Below, one piece after another: positions 51,807-60,556 of a DNA stretch of 64,000 nt (position 1 is its first letter; every line of letters starts with the position of its first letter). The translations under genes and the position numbers were made by a program. Below the pieces are notes generated by a model, which was not told the DNA's origin, did not search any database, and saw only the letters and a program-made list of their open reading frames with translations. The stretch is from positions 22,685 through 86,684 of the forward strand of contig NZ_FMMP01000020.1 of the NCBI RefSeq assembly GCF_900095725.1, in the 5' to 3' direction. Origin of the DNA: Cellulosilyticum sp. I15G10I2. GTDB taxonomy: Bacteria > Bacillota > Clostridia > Lachnospirales > Cellulosilyticaceae.

Positions 51807-53168
51807 ATGCATTATAAATTTCCGAAAACATTTATTTGGGGTACAGCAACAGCTGCCTATCAGATTGAAGGTAGTGCCTTTGAAGAGGGCAAAGGTCCAT
51901 CAATCTGGGATACTTTTAGTCATATTCCAGGGAAGATTGATAGTGGTGACCATGGCGATGTAGGATGTGATCATTATCATAGATTTAAAGAAGATCTTAA
52001 AATCATGAAAACGATAGGGATTAAAAGTTATCGTTTTTCTATTGCGTGGGCAAGAGTATTGCCGCAGGGGAAAGGGGATATTAATCAAAAAGGGGTTGAC
52101 TTCTATAATCGGTTAATTGATGGGCTTATAGAAAATGGTATTGAGCCTATTATAACTTTGTATCATTGGGATCTACCTCAAGCACTGCAGGATGCTTATG
52201 GCGGATGGGCAAATCTCCAAGTCGTAGATGATTTTGTGGAATACGCTTCACTCATGTTTAAACTATTTGGAGACAGGGTAAAAAAATGGATTACCCATAA
52301 CGAACCATGGGTAGTTGCGTATGCCGGTCATTATGTTGGCAGACACGCTCCAGGTAAAAAAGATATAAGAACCGCAATACAAGTCACCCATCATTTAATA
52401 CTATCTCATGCCAAAACGGTAGAGGCCTATAGACATATGGGGCAAGATGGGCAAATTGGTATTACCTTAAATTTATATCCTATTAAAGCAGCTTCATGCT
52501 CTCAAGAAGACCAACAGGCAGCACTTTTTGTAGATGGTTATCACAATCGTTGGTTTTTAGACCCAGTATTAAAAGGGGAATATCCTAAAGATATATGGGA
52601 TTATTTTAAAGAAACTTTTGGTGCGCCTATAGTATCTGATGAAGATTTAGAAATTCTATCTAAAAACAGATGTGACTTTCTAGGTGTTAATTATTATTTT
52701 AGAAAAATTATAAAACAGGGTGGGGGAAAAGATCCTTTAAACTTTATAGAGGTGAAACCATCAGACTCAGAATATACAGCAATGAACTGGGAAATATATG
52801 CCGAAGGTTTATATGATCTTTTATTGGATCTTAGTAAAAATTATGATTACCCTCTTATTTATATAACTGAAAATGGTGCGGCATTTCAAGATGTGTTATC
52901 AGAAGAGCTAAGCGTAAATGATTCATATCGTATTAAGTTTTTAAAAGAGCATTTTAAGGAAGCTTATAAGGCTATACAACAAGGGGTGAGGCTGGAAGCC
53001 TATTATGTATGGTCCCTGATGGATAATTTTGAATGGGCATTTGGATATGGCAAGCGTTTTGGACTTATCTATATTGATTACGATTCTAAAGACAGGATAT
53101 GGAAAGACAGCGCTTATTGGTATCAAAAAGTCATTGAAACTAACAGTATAGATACTGAGGCGGATTAA
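51807..53168 (+). CDS. GH1 family beta-glucosidase
   Basis: A 453-residue cytoplasmic retaining glycosidase of family 1. FPKTFIWGTATAAYQIEG is the signature start. The acid/base is Glu166 in THNEPW and the nucleophile Glu355 in YITENG. SWARVLP and YHWDLPQAL are also present. It would split imported beta-glucosides or cello-oligosaccharides; no phospho-sugar signature was assessed. It starts 18 bases after the permease gene, with AAAGGAGG. Confidence 0.95.
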   Translation: MHYKFPKTFIWGTATAAYQIEGSAFEEGKGPSIWDTFSHIPGKIDSGDHGDVGCDHYHRFKEDLKIMKTIGIKSYRFSIAWARVLPQGKGDINQKGVDFYNRLIDGLIENGIEPIITLYHWDLPQALQDAYGGWANLQVVDDFVEYASLMFKLFGDRVKKWITHNEPWVVAYAGHYVGRHAPGKKDIRTAIQVTHHLILSHAKTVEAYRHMGQDGQIGITLNLYPIKAASCSQEDQQAALFVDGYHNRWFLDPVLKGEYPKDIWDYFKETFGAPIVSDEDLEILSKNRCDFLGVNYYFRKIIKQGGGKDPLNFIEVKPSDSEYTAMNWEIYAEGLYDLLLDLSKNYDYPLIYITENGAAFQDVLSEELSVNDSYRIKFLKEHFKEAYKAIQQGVRLEAYYVWSLMDNFEWAFGYGKRFGLIYIDYDSKDRIWKDSAYWYQKVIETNSIDTEAD

Positions 53169-53184
53169 CTTAGGGGGGAGAGAA

Positions 53185-55707
53185 ATGAAAAAAACAAGCT
53201 TAACCAGTGGCTGGCAGCTAAAAGGATATGATAAAGACAATATTTCAGAGCTAAAGTTAAAAGATTTTGATATGGAAGACTCTATGTGGATCCCTGTGAA
53301 AGTTCCCGGAGATGTGCATTCTGCATTAATGCAGCAGGGGATTATTGAAGATCCTTTTTACTCAACCAATGCAGAAAAATGCAGGTGGGTTGAAGATAAG
53401 ATATGGGTTTATAGAACTCGGTTTGCTTTTAACGAAGAAATTCAAAATGATGAAGTGATAGAGCTTGTTTTTCAAGGTCTAGATACGTTTGCTACAGTAT
53501 ACCTAAATGGACAGAAGCTTGGCATACATAGCAATATGTTTATTCCTTTTAAAGTAGATATTACACCTTTTATTCAGTATGGTATAAACGAGGTGCTTAT
53601 TAGTTTTGACTCAGTAATAACTGTCACGGAGCGAAAAGATTACAGCAAAATGTGGTTTTCTTATAGCAGAAATCGTGTGTGGGCCAGAAAAGCACAAATG
53701 AATTTCAGATGGGATTGGGGGCCTAGATTATTAACGGCAGGAATCTGGAAAGAAGTAGAATTACAATGTCATAAGAAAGTAAGTATAGATTATAGCTATT
53801 TTACAACAACTCATTTAAGCTGTGACAGAGCAGAGGTGAGTTTAGATATTGGGTTAAAACAAGCCTCAAATAAGCGTTTGAAGGTTAAAATAGATATGAT
53901 GGAAGAAGAAAAATCAGTCTACAGCCAAGAAATAAAGGTTGATGAAAACAACCCTATACATATGACCTTTGAGGTTAATCATCCTAAACTCTGGTGGACC
54001 CATGATTTAGGAGAACCTTTTTTATATGATCTTAGAATAGAATTATTCGAAGAAGATCGATTGATTGATACTAAAGTTCAAAAAGTAGGTATTCGCCAAT
54101 TAGAAATTCAACAAAAAGATGAAGCTGGGAATTCACGCTTTATGTTTGTATTAAATGGTGTAGGTGTTTTTGTAAAGGGCGCTAATTGGGTACCCGCCCA
54201 TAGTTTAATTGGAACAATAGATAAAAAGACATATGTGGACTGGATTCAATTAGCTAAAGAAGGTAATATGAATATGCTGAGGATCTGGGGCGGTGGCATT
54301 TATGAAAAAGAGATTTTTTATGAGACATGTGATGCATCAGGGATACTCATTTGGCAGGATTTTATGTTTACTTGTTCTTCCTACCCAGACTTTGACTTTG
54401 AATTCATGAGCAATGTTAAAGCCGAAATACGTTATATTGTAAAAGCACTTAGAAATCACCCCTCACTCGCTATATGGTGCGGAAATAATGAAATTCAGTG
54501 GCTTCATGGGCAAAAGTTACCTCAGTTAGTAGATTTAAGACTATATGGAGAAAAAATCTATCATGATTTAATGCCAGAAATATTACAAGAGTTAGACCCA
54601 AGCAGGCTTTATTGGCCAAGTTCACCTTTTGGGGGTAATGACCCCAATAGTGATGAACAGGGTGATAAGCACAATTGGCAAGTTTGGGCAGGGCAGATCT
54701 ATCCAAGAAAATATGGAGAGCCTGTACTGGTAGATAATTCGCCTCATGGTATATCCTTTAAAAGATTTGCAGAAGATATGTGCAAGTTTGCATCAGAGTT
54801 TGGAATGCATGCTTTACCGGTTATGGAAACGTTAGAAGCGTGTATTCCAAAAGAAGATTTATATTTTGACAGTTTTGAAATGAAATATCGTAATAAAGAC
54901 AAGCGGCCAGATCGTGGAAAGTTATTAATGGAAGGTTATACAGGGCTTCCGCATAATCTTGAGGAATATATTGATTTTTCTATGATGGCTCAGGCAGAAG
55001 GATTAAAATATGGTATAGAGCACTATAGAAGAAGGTGGCCAGAATGTGGAGGTTCTATTATATGGCAGCTTAATGATTGTTGGCCGACTATGAGCTGGAG
55101 TATCGCTGATTTTTTTGGACGTCCTAAAGCTGGTTATTATTATACAAAACGTGTTTATAAACCTATAATTATTTCTTTTAAAGAAGAAACGTTAGATTAT
55201 TTCTCGCTATGGGTTTCAAATGATACTTGTGAAATCTATGAAGATACATTGATAGTTGGACTTCAAGATTTTTTTGGACACAATGAATACTACGAAGAAG
55301 TACCAGTATATGTTAAGCCCAAACAATCTCTTAAAATAAAGGTTTTTTTTAAAAATAGAATAAACGTAACCTATGCAAATTTTGAATTTATGTATGTAAA
55401 ATCCTTAGAAGGTAAAGTAGATCAAAATATATTATTCTTTTATGATTATAAAGATTTAAATCTTCCACCTTGTACCTTAGATGTAAGGAAAGAAGTTCTA
55501 TCAGAACAGGAAATAAAATTAAAAATCAAAACAGATTGTTTTGCAAAGTTCGTAAAAATAGCTGGAGATTTAGATGGCATTAAACTTAGTGACAATTATT
55601 TTGATCTGATGCCAAATGAAGAAAAAGAGATTTTATTATGGACTCAAAACCCTAAAATAGTTGATCTGAAAATAACAGTTCAAGCTATAAATAATAGAAC
55701 AAAATGA
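53185..55707 (+). CDS. GH2 family beta-mannosidase
   Basis: An 840-residue glycoside hydrolase family 2 protein of the beta-mannosidase type. VPGDVHSALMQQGIIEDPFYSTNAEK is the N-terminal sugar-binding start, and WGGGIYE and WQDFMFTCSSYP lie in the barrel. The acid/base is Glu436 in CGNNEI and the nucleophile Glu538 in ASEFGMHALP. There is no signal peptide, so it acts on imported manno- or glucomanno-oligosaccharides in the cytoplasm. It is the last gene of the operon. Confidence 0.94.
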   Translation: MKKTSLTSGWQLKGYDKDNISELKLKDFDMEDSMWIPVKVPGDVHSALMQQGIIEDPFYSTNAEKCRWVEDKIWVYRTRFAFNEEIQNDEVIELVFQGLDTFATVYLNGQKLGIHSNMFIPFKVDITPFIQYGINEVLISFDSVITVTERKDYSKMWFSYSRNRVWARKAQMNFRWDWGPRLLTAGIWKEVELQCHKKVSIDYSYFTTTHLSCDRAEVSLDIGLKQASNKRLKVKIDMMEEEKSVYSQEIKVDENNPIHMTFEVNHPKLWWTHDLGEPFLYDLRIELFEEDRLIDTKVQKVGIRQLEIQQKDEAGNSRFMFVLNGVGVFVKGANWVPAHSLIGTIDKKTYVDWIQLAKEGNMNMLRIWGGGIYEKEIFYETCDASGILIWQDFMFTCSSYPDFDFEFMSNVKAEIRYIVKALRNHPSLAIWCGNNEIQWLHGQKLPQLVDLRLYGEKIYHDLMPEILQELDPSRLYWPSSPFGGNDPNSDEQGDKHNWQVWAGQIYPRKYGEPVLVDNSPHGISFKRFAEDMCKFASEFGMHALPVMETLEACIPKEDLYFDSFEMKYRNKDKRPDRGKLLMEGYTGLPHNLEEYIDFSMMAQAEGLKYGIEHYRRRWPECGGSIIWQLNDCWPTMSWSIADFFGRPKAGYYYTKRVYKPIIISFKEETLDYFSLWVSNDTCEIYEDTLIVGLQDFFGHNEYYEEVPVYVKPKQSLKIKVFFKNRINVTYANFEFMYVKSLEGKVDQNILFFYDYKDLNLPPCTLDVRKEVLSEQEIKLKIKTDCFAKFVKIAGDLDGIKLSDNYFDLMPNEEKEILLWTQNPKIVDLKITVQAINNRTK

Positions 55708-55750
55708 AGAGTATATATATAGGGGTTTTGCATAGGGGGCGAAGCATCAG

Positions 55751-55786
55751 AGGTTTAGAAGTGAGTTGCACTTCTAAACCTTTTTG
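55751..55786 (+). terminator. Terminator of the oligosaccharide operon
   Basis: AGGTTTAGAAGTG 55751-55763 pairs with CACTTCTAAACCT 55769-55781, followed by TTTT. Confidence 0.88.
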
Positions 55787-55894
55787 ACTTGAAATAAATT
55801 TTCATTTGAAAATATCTTAAGTAATATTTTTGAACATATATATAAATTTAGGTTATAATAAAAACATAAAGATAGAAAAAGAGGAGGGTTAAGA

Positions 55895-56272
55895 ATGAGT
55901 CAAGTTGGATTTGGAGCTTTTGATATGATGTTTAATATTGTACCCGTTATCATATTATTAGGTTTTATCTTTGTTTTTGGAACTATTATTTACAGAATAG
56001 TAAATATAGCAAAAGATAAGAGAAAACCTATTATTCCAGTTAGAGCTAAAGTGGTTGCTAAACGTACACAAGTGCGAGGTGGGCATACATCACACAACGA
56101 TATGCACGGGCATACCCTTTCTAGCACCTATTATTATGCTACTTTTGAGCTTGAAAATGGGGAGCGAATGGAACTGGCTATTCCTTCACATCAAATAGGT
56201 TATATAGTAGAAGGTGATACAGGAATTCTTAATTTTCAAGGCAGCTTATTTGTTAAATTTGATAGAATTTAA
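55895..56272 (+). CDS. DUF2500 family membrane-anchored protein
   Basis: A 125-residue protein with one N-terminal membrane helix (residues ~14-36) and a C-terminal soluble domain (VRAKVVAKRTQVRGG, YYATFELENGERMELAIPSHQIGYIVEGDTGIL, FVKFDRI). This is the DUF2500 layout; the function is unknown. The histidine-rich loop GGHTSHNDMHGH is notable. It has a GAGGAGG site and is followed by a zinc-ribbon gene 38 bases on. Confidence 0.85.
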   Translation: MSQVGFGAFDMMFNIVPVIILLGFIFVFGTIIYRIVNIAKDKRKPIIPVRAKVVAKRTQVRGGHTSHNDMHGHTLSSTYYYATFELENGERMELAIPSHQIGYIVEGDTGILNFQGSLFVKFDRI

Positions 56273-56310
56273 GCATTACACCATCTATTAGAATGAGGAG
56301 GAACAAAGTT

Positions 56311-56520
56311 ATGGAAAGCAAACAATATGTATGTCAAAAGTGTGGCAATACACATTATGAGTCAGATCAATTTCAAGCAACAGGAGGGAATTTTGCAAAA
56401 ATATTTGATGTGCAAAACAAGAAGTTTATTACGATTAGTTGTTCAAGATGCGGCTATACAGAACTTTATAAGTCCAAGACAACAGCTGGTTGGAATATAC
56501 TAGACTTCTTAACCTCATGA
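56311..56520 (+). CDS. Zinc-ribbon protein (nucleic-acid-binding-like)
   Basis: A 69-residue protein with two CxxC pairs (CQKCGN near the N-terminus, CSRCGYTELY near the C-terminus) forming one zinc ribbon. It resembles the small zinc-ribbon family common in Firmicutes that is annotated as nucleic-acid-binding. The ATG at 56311 follows GAGGAGG at 9 bases; an upstream ATG overlaps the ribosome binding site region. Confidence 0.8.
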   Translation: MESKQYVCQKCGNTHYESDQFQATGGNFAKIFDVQNKKFITISCSRCGYTELYKSKTTAGWNILDFLTS

Positions 56521-56540
56521 TGAATATATTAATGCAATTA

Positions 56541-56567
56541 TTGCCACCCTACCTGGGTGGCTTTTAT
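56541..56567 (+). terminator. Terminator after the zinc-ribbon gene
   Basis: GCCACCC 56543-56549 pairs with GGGTGGC 56555-56561, then TTTTA. Confidence 0.85.
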
Positions 56568-56620
56568 ATTTAAGAAAACAACCCGTGTTTACGCATCAAT
56601 ATGCCCGCCTATTTAAACAG

Positions 56621-56687
56621 TTTGACATAAATATCTCTATAAGGTGAAACTTTGAGGTTGAATAATGAAAAAAATATATATGTCAAA
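56621..56687 (+). promoter_or_regulatory. Upstream region of hcp with inverted TTTGACATA/TATGTCAAA
   Basis: TTTGACATA 56621-56629 and TATGTCAAA 56679-56687 form an inverted pair; the second also belongs to ATATGTCAAATTACATAT-like dyad. These are candidate sites for a nitrosative-stress or redox regulator. A -10 box could not be fixed. Confidence 0.35.
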
Positions 56688-56748
56688 TTACATATTTAAT
56701 AATGGGCTGGGTAATATAAGTTAAAAGAGAATAAAAGGAGTACTAAGA

Positions 56749-58401
56749 ATGGACAATGCAATGTTTTGTTATCAATGTGAACAAACAATGGGAGGAAAGG
56801 GCTGTACTAAAAGCGGCGTTTGTGGAAAGACACCTGAAATAGCCAATTTACAAGATTTATTAATTTATCAGCTAAAAGGCATAGCTTGTTATGCAAAACC
56901 TTTAATTGAGGAAGGGCAGCTGATAGATAAAGAAATTGTAGCATTCGTAGAGGACTCATTATTTACAACATTAACTAATGTAAACTTTGATGCTGAAGTT
57001 CATGTACACTTATTAAAAAAATCACAAAAAATAAAACAGACATTAAGAGAACGTGCACCAAAGGGGCAATATGCAGATGCCGCTGCCTATAATCTAAGTG
57101 AAACAAAAGAAGCGATGTTAAAAGACGCGGTGGTAGCAGGCATTATGTATGACAGGGATCTTGACGAAGATGTCCGTTCCTTAAGATCAACAATACTCTA
57201 TGGATTAAAGGGGATAAGTGCCTATGGTCATCAAGCGAGATTTATCAATTATTATAGCGATCAAGTAGACCAATTCTATTTTTTAGGATTAGAAGCTACA
57301 ACAAATGATGCATTAAGTGTAGAAGAGCTGATTCGTATGACTATGAGAACAGGCGAGATGAGCGTGGAAGTTATGAGAATTCTAGATGAAGCCAATACTA
57401 CGAAATACAGCCATCCATCTCCTCAACAAGTTAATGTAAATACAGAAAAGGGACCTTTTATCATTATATCAGGCCATGATTTAAGAGATTTAGAAATGCT
57501 GCTTGAACAAACAGAAGGCAAAGGCATTAACATATATACCCACGGAGAAATGCTCCCTGCCCATGGCTATCCTTCCCTAAAAAAATATAAACATCTAGTA
57601 GGTAATTATGGGTCTGCTTGGCAGAATCAACAAAAAGAATTTGATAATATACCAGGTTGTATTTTAATGACAACTAATTGTTTGATGCGACCAAGAGAAG
57701 GTTATAAAGATAGAATATTTACCACTAATGTTGTAGGATGGGATGGCATTAAAAATATTAAAGTAAATGAAGATGGTACGAAAGATTTTAGTGAAATTAT
57801 AAATAGAGCTCTAGAGCTCGGCGGTTTTAAAGAAGACGAGGAAGAAAAGAAGATTTTAGTAGGCTTTGGACACAATGCAACCTTGTCCCATGCTGAAGCT
57901 ATCGTTAATGCTGTAAAAGAAGGGAAGTTAAGACATTTCTTTTTAATAGGTGGCTGCGATGGGGCAAAACCTGGAAGAAACTACTATACAGAATTTGCAG
58001 AAAAGGTTCCTCAAGATTGTGTTATTCTTACACTTGCCTGTGGGAAGTATAGGTTTAACAAATTAGATTTTGGAACAGTAGCAGGATTACCTAGACTACT
58101 AGATGTTGGTCAATGTAATGATGCCTACTCAGCAGTTAGAATTGCTACAGCTCTAGCTGATGCATTTGACACGAATGTAAATGCATTACCTCTTACAATA
58201 GTGCTTTCGTGGTATGAACAAAAGGCAGTTGCCGATTTATTAGCTTTGTTATCTCTAGGTATAAGAGGCATGTATTTAGGGCCAAGTTTACCTGCATTTA
58301 TTTCGCCCAATGTTTTACAGTATTTAGTAGATACATTTGATATCAAACCAATAAGTACACCAGAGGATGATTTGAAAAATTCTCTTCTGCAGGCTAATTA
58401 A
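56749..58401 (+). CDS. hcp: Hybrid cluster protein / hydroxylamine reductase
   Basis: A 550-residue hybrid cluster protein that reduces hydroxylamine or nitric oxide in anaerobes. The N-terminal cysteines Cys7, Cys10, Cys19 and Cys25 (CYQCEQT, GCTKSGVCG) have the spacing of the [4Fe-4S] type, as in Desulfovibrio. GGCDGAKPGR and LACGKYRFNKLDFG supply ligands of the hybrid cluster. It is monocistronic with an AAAGGAG site and a terminator after it. Confidence 0.96.
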   Translation: MDNAMFCYQCEQTMGGKGCTKSGVCGKTPEIANLQDLLIYQLKGIACYAKPLIEEGQLIDKEIVAFVEDSLFTTLTNVNFDAEVHVHLLKKSQKIKQTLRERAPKGQYADAAAYNLSETKEAMLKDAVVAGIMYDRDLDEDVRSLRSTILYGLKGISAYGHQARFINYYSDQVDQFYFLGLEATTNDALSVEELIRMTMRTGEMSVEVMRILDEANTTKYSHPSPQQVNVNTEKGPFIIISGHDLRDLEMLLEQTEGKGINIYTHGEMLPAHGYPSLKKYKHLVGNYGSAWQNQQKEFDNIPGCILMTTNCLMRPREGYKDRIFTTNVVGWDGIKNIKVNEDGTKDFSEIINRALELGGFKEDEEEKKILVGFGHNATLSHAEAIVNAVKEGKLRHFFLIGGCDGAKPGRNYYTEFAEKVPQDCVILTLACGKYRFNKLDFGTVAGLPRLLDVGQCNDAYSAVRIATALADAFDTNVNALPLTIVLSWYEQKAVADLLALLSLGIRGMYLGPSLPAFISPNVLQYLVDTFDIKPISTPEDDLKNSLLQAN

Positions 58402-58454
58402 AAATAGTTGAGCAGTATGTACAGTTAGTTCAATAAATTACGTTTGAGAGGTAT

Positions 58455-58485
58455 AAAAAACGGACTTAATAAAGTTCGTTTTTTT
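58455..58485 (+). terminator. Terminator after hcp
   Basis: AAAAAACGGACTT pairs with AAGTTCGTTTTTT (one G-T pair), ending in a seven-base T-run. Confidence 0.85.
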
Positions 58486-58566
58486 ATGCAAAATAAAAGA
58501 GTGATTTGTATCTACGGATACAGATCTAGTTAAAAGAATATGATAAGATAGTCACATAAAAGAAAT

Positions 58567-58581
58567 TGATATTCATTATCA
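58567..58581. promoter_or_regulatory. Fur-like box upstream of the cupin operon
   Basis: TGATATTCATTATCA matches the 7-1-7 Fur consensus TGATAATnATTATCA at all but one position, and is extended by one more paired base on each side (TTGATA/TATCAA). It lies 43 bases before the first cupin start. Confidence 0.6.
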
Positions 58582-58624
58582 AATTAAAGCTGGAACACAT
58601 ATCATTTTAGAGGAGATGAATCAT

Positions 58625-58963
58625 ATGCAAGAATTAATTAAAAACATTCAGAAGGCAGTAAATGTAGATTTTGACAGCTTAGTCAGCGCAAAGGATGGGC
58701 AAATAGAAACAGTTACACTTGCTCAAAAGAAAGGCGTGGGCGTAACAGCTTTAGCATTTGGAAAAGGTGAAGGGGTAGGTCCTCATTCAGCTAAAGGGGA
58801 TGCACTCATTTATATCCACGAAGGGATTGCAACTGTAAAAATAGGAGAAAATACAATAGAAGCTTACAAAGGGCAAGTGGTAGTTATGCCAGCTAATATT
58901 CCTCATCAAGTGACAGCTAAGGAGAATATGAGTATGCTTCTTGTAGTTGTTAAGGAGGATTAG
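58625..58963 (+). CDS. Cupin-domain protein
   Basis: A 112-residue small protein with a single cupin barrel ([27 protein letters not shown], then [19 protein letters not shown]). The second cupin motif His is present, while the first motif is partial. The ATG at 58625 is 9 bases after GAGGAG; the ATG at 58616 touches that site. It is adjacent to a second cupin and behind a Fur-like box, so a link to metal status is inferred. No enzyme activity can be assigned. Confidence 0.82.
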   Translation: MQELIKNIQKAVNVDFDSLVSAKDGQIETVTLAQKKGVGVTALAFGKGEGVGPHSAKGDALIYIHEGIATVKIGENTIEAYKGQVVVMPANIPHQVTAKENMSMLLVVVKED

Positions 58964-58965
58964 TT

Positions 58966-59301
58966 ATGAAATATCTTAAAAACATTATGCCTTATGTACC
59001 TGTAGCTTTAGATGAAATTGTAACGCATACAGGCAGCAAAATAGCTAGTAAAGCGCTTATTAATAGTGAGCACACGGAAATCAGATTTTTTTCTTTTGCA
59101 AAAGGAGAAAGTATTGATAAAGAGTATTACGAAATGGATACTTTGTTTTGGGTGATTGAGGGAAGTCTCAAAGTCTTATATAAAAAAGACAATGAAACGA
59201 TTGTGCATACCGGAGAAATAGTGGCGCTGGAGGCAGATATAGATTATGGCGTAGAAGCCTTAGAGGATACTAAGGTGTGTACCATACTCGTAAAAGCTTA
59301 A
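58966..59301 (+). CDS. Cupin-domain protein
   Basis: A 111-residue cupin-fold protein (EIRFFSFAKGESIDKEYYEMDTLFWVIEGSLKVLY, GEIVALEADIDYGVEAL). The metal-binding histidines of active cupins are mostly missing, so it may be a binding or regulatory barrel. It starts three bases after the previous gene, with AAGGAGG overlapping that gene's end, so the two are translationally coupled. Confidence 0.8.
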   Translation: MKYLKNIMPYVPVALDEIVTHTGSKIASKALINSEHTEIRFFSFAKGESIDKEYYEMDTLFWVIEGSLKVLYKKDNETIVHTGEIVALEADIDYGVEALEDTKVCTILVKA

Positions 59302-59413
59302 TAAAGCAAATGAAATCAGTTGATAAGAGTTACTATTTAGCGCCCTGCATAAGCTGGGTGCTTTTAGTTAGGACGTATTTATATCTTGACAGCTTAAGAA
59401 AGAGATGATAAAT

Positions 59414-59458
59414 TTAACACAAGACTTATTAAAACACTTTTAATAAGTCTTGTGTTAA
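59414..59458. terminator. Perfect 21-bp hairpin upstream of the ROK gene
   Basis: 59414-59434 is exactly complementary to 59438-59458 around a three-base loop. A smaller AGCGCCC/GGGTGCT hairpin at 59338-59365 with TTTT precedes it and is the more likely terminator of the cupin operon. Confidence 0.65.
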
Positions 59459-59518
59459 GTTAGCTTTATATAAATAAGCTTAGCGTGTAAAGATGCTTTT
59501 AAGTAAGGAGACATATTT

Positions 59519-60544
59519 GTGGAACATATTGGCGGAAATTCCATTGTTATTAAAGAAATAAATATAAATCTTATTCGGAAAACGCTCAGAGAAAAGGGGC
59601 AAGCTACAAAACAACAGCTTGCAGAGTTAACAGGACTTAGCCTGGTTACTGTTGGTTCAGTTTTACAACAATTGATAAAAGAAAATGAAGTTTGTGAAGC
59701 AGAATTATCTTCATCTAGCGGAGGGAGACCAGCTCAAAATTTTAAATATAATGATTATTTTTCACTAATACTTATCATATTCCCTTATGAAGTAAATGGA
59801 GATATTAGCATTCATTGTGCGGTAGTCAGCCTTTTGGGTAAAAGTGTGCATGAGGTGGATGAAAAAGTTGAAGGTATTGATTTAGAAAGCTTTGAACGCA
59901 TTATCAGCCCCTTGATAAGTACGTATCCGACGATTAAAGCTATTGGATTTGGACTACCTAGTGTTGAAATGGATGGAAAAATTATTATATCTGATTATCA
60001 AGCTTTGATGGGCGTTTCGATTGCTGCACATTTTAGTGAGCGCTATCACATGACAGTCATTATGGAAAATGATGTGAATGCAGCAGTAGTAGGTTTTGCA
60101 AAACGAAAAACTATAGCTACAGGGTGTACAATGGCGTATCTGTATTTTCCGGATCAGTATCCGCCGGGATCAGGTATATTTTTAAATGGACAATTGCATA
60201 AAGGAAAAGGGAATTTTGCAGGAGAGATTGCTGCGCTGCCTTTGGGAATCAAATGGAATCAAGAGTTATATCGCTCCTTTGATAGAGTGTGTGAAGCAAT
60301 AGCTCAAGTGGTTGTAACGCTTAGCTGTGTTTTGAATCCTCATTATATTGTATTAAGTGGAAGTTATTTGAGTGATTCACATGTAAAGGCCATTATACAA
60401 ATGTGTAGTACCAAGCTTCCCCAAAATATAGTTCCGGATATCTTTCTTTCGGAAAATTTTACATCAGATTATCAACGGGGAATAATTGAACAAACATTAG
60501 CAGTATTAGAGCCAGAAATAGCGTTAACAAGAAAATTAATTTAG
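59519..60544 (+). CDS. ROK family transcriptional regulator/kinase-like protein
   Basis: A 341-residue ROK protein. The N-terminal winged helix (LIRKTLREKGQATKQQLAELTGLSLVTVGSVLQQL) indicates a repressor (NagC/XylR type). The kinase-like part has IMENDVNAAVVGFAK and the YIVLSGSYL segment, but the zinc-binding cysteine cluster of NagC-type proteins is not evident. The start is GTG, 8 bases after AAGGAG. It lies 12 bases before an MFS transporter gene it probably controls. Confidence 0.88.
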   Translation: MEHIGGNSIVIKEININLIRKTLREKGQATKQQLAELTGLSLVTVGSVLQQLIKENEVCEAELSSSSGGRPAQNFKYNDYFSLILIIFPYEVNGDISIHCAVVSLLGKSVHEVDEKVEGIDLESFERIISPLISTYPTIKAIGFGLPSVEMDGKIIISDYQALMGVSIAAHFSERYHMTVIMENDVNAAVVGFAKRKTIATGCTMAYLYFPDQYPPGSGIFLNGQLHKGKGNFAGEIAALPLGIKWNQELYRSFDRVCEAIAQVVVTLSCVLNPHYIVLSGSYLSDSHVKAIIQMCSTKLPQNIVPDIFLSENFTSDYQRGIIEQTLAVLEPEIALTRKLI

Positions 60545-60556
60545 GGGAGTGTATAT

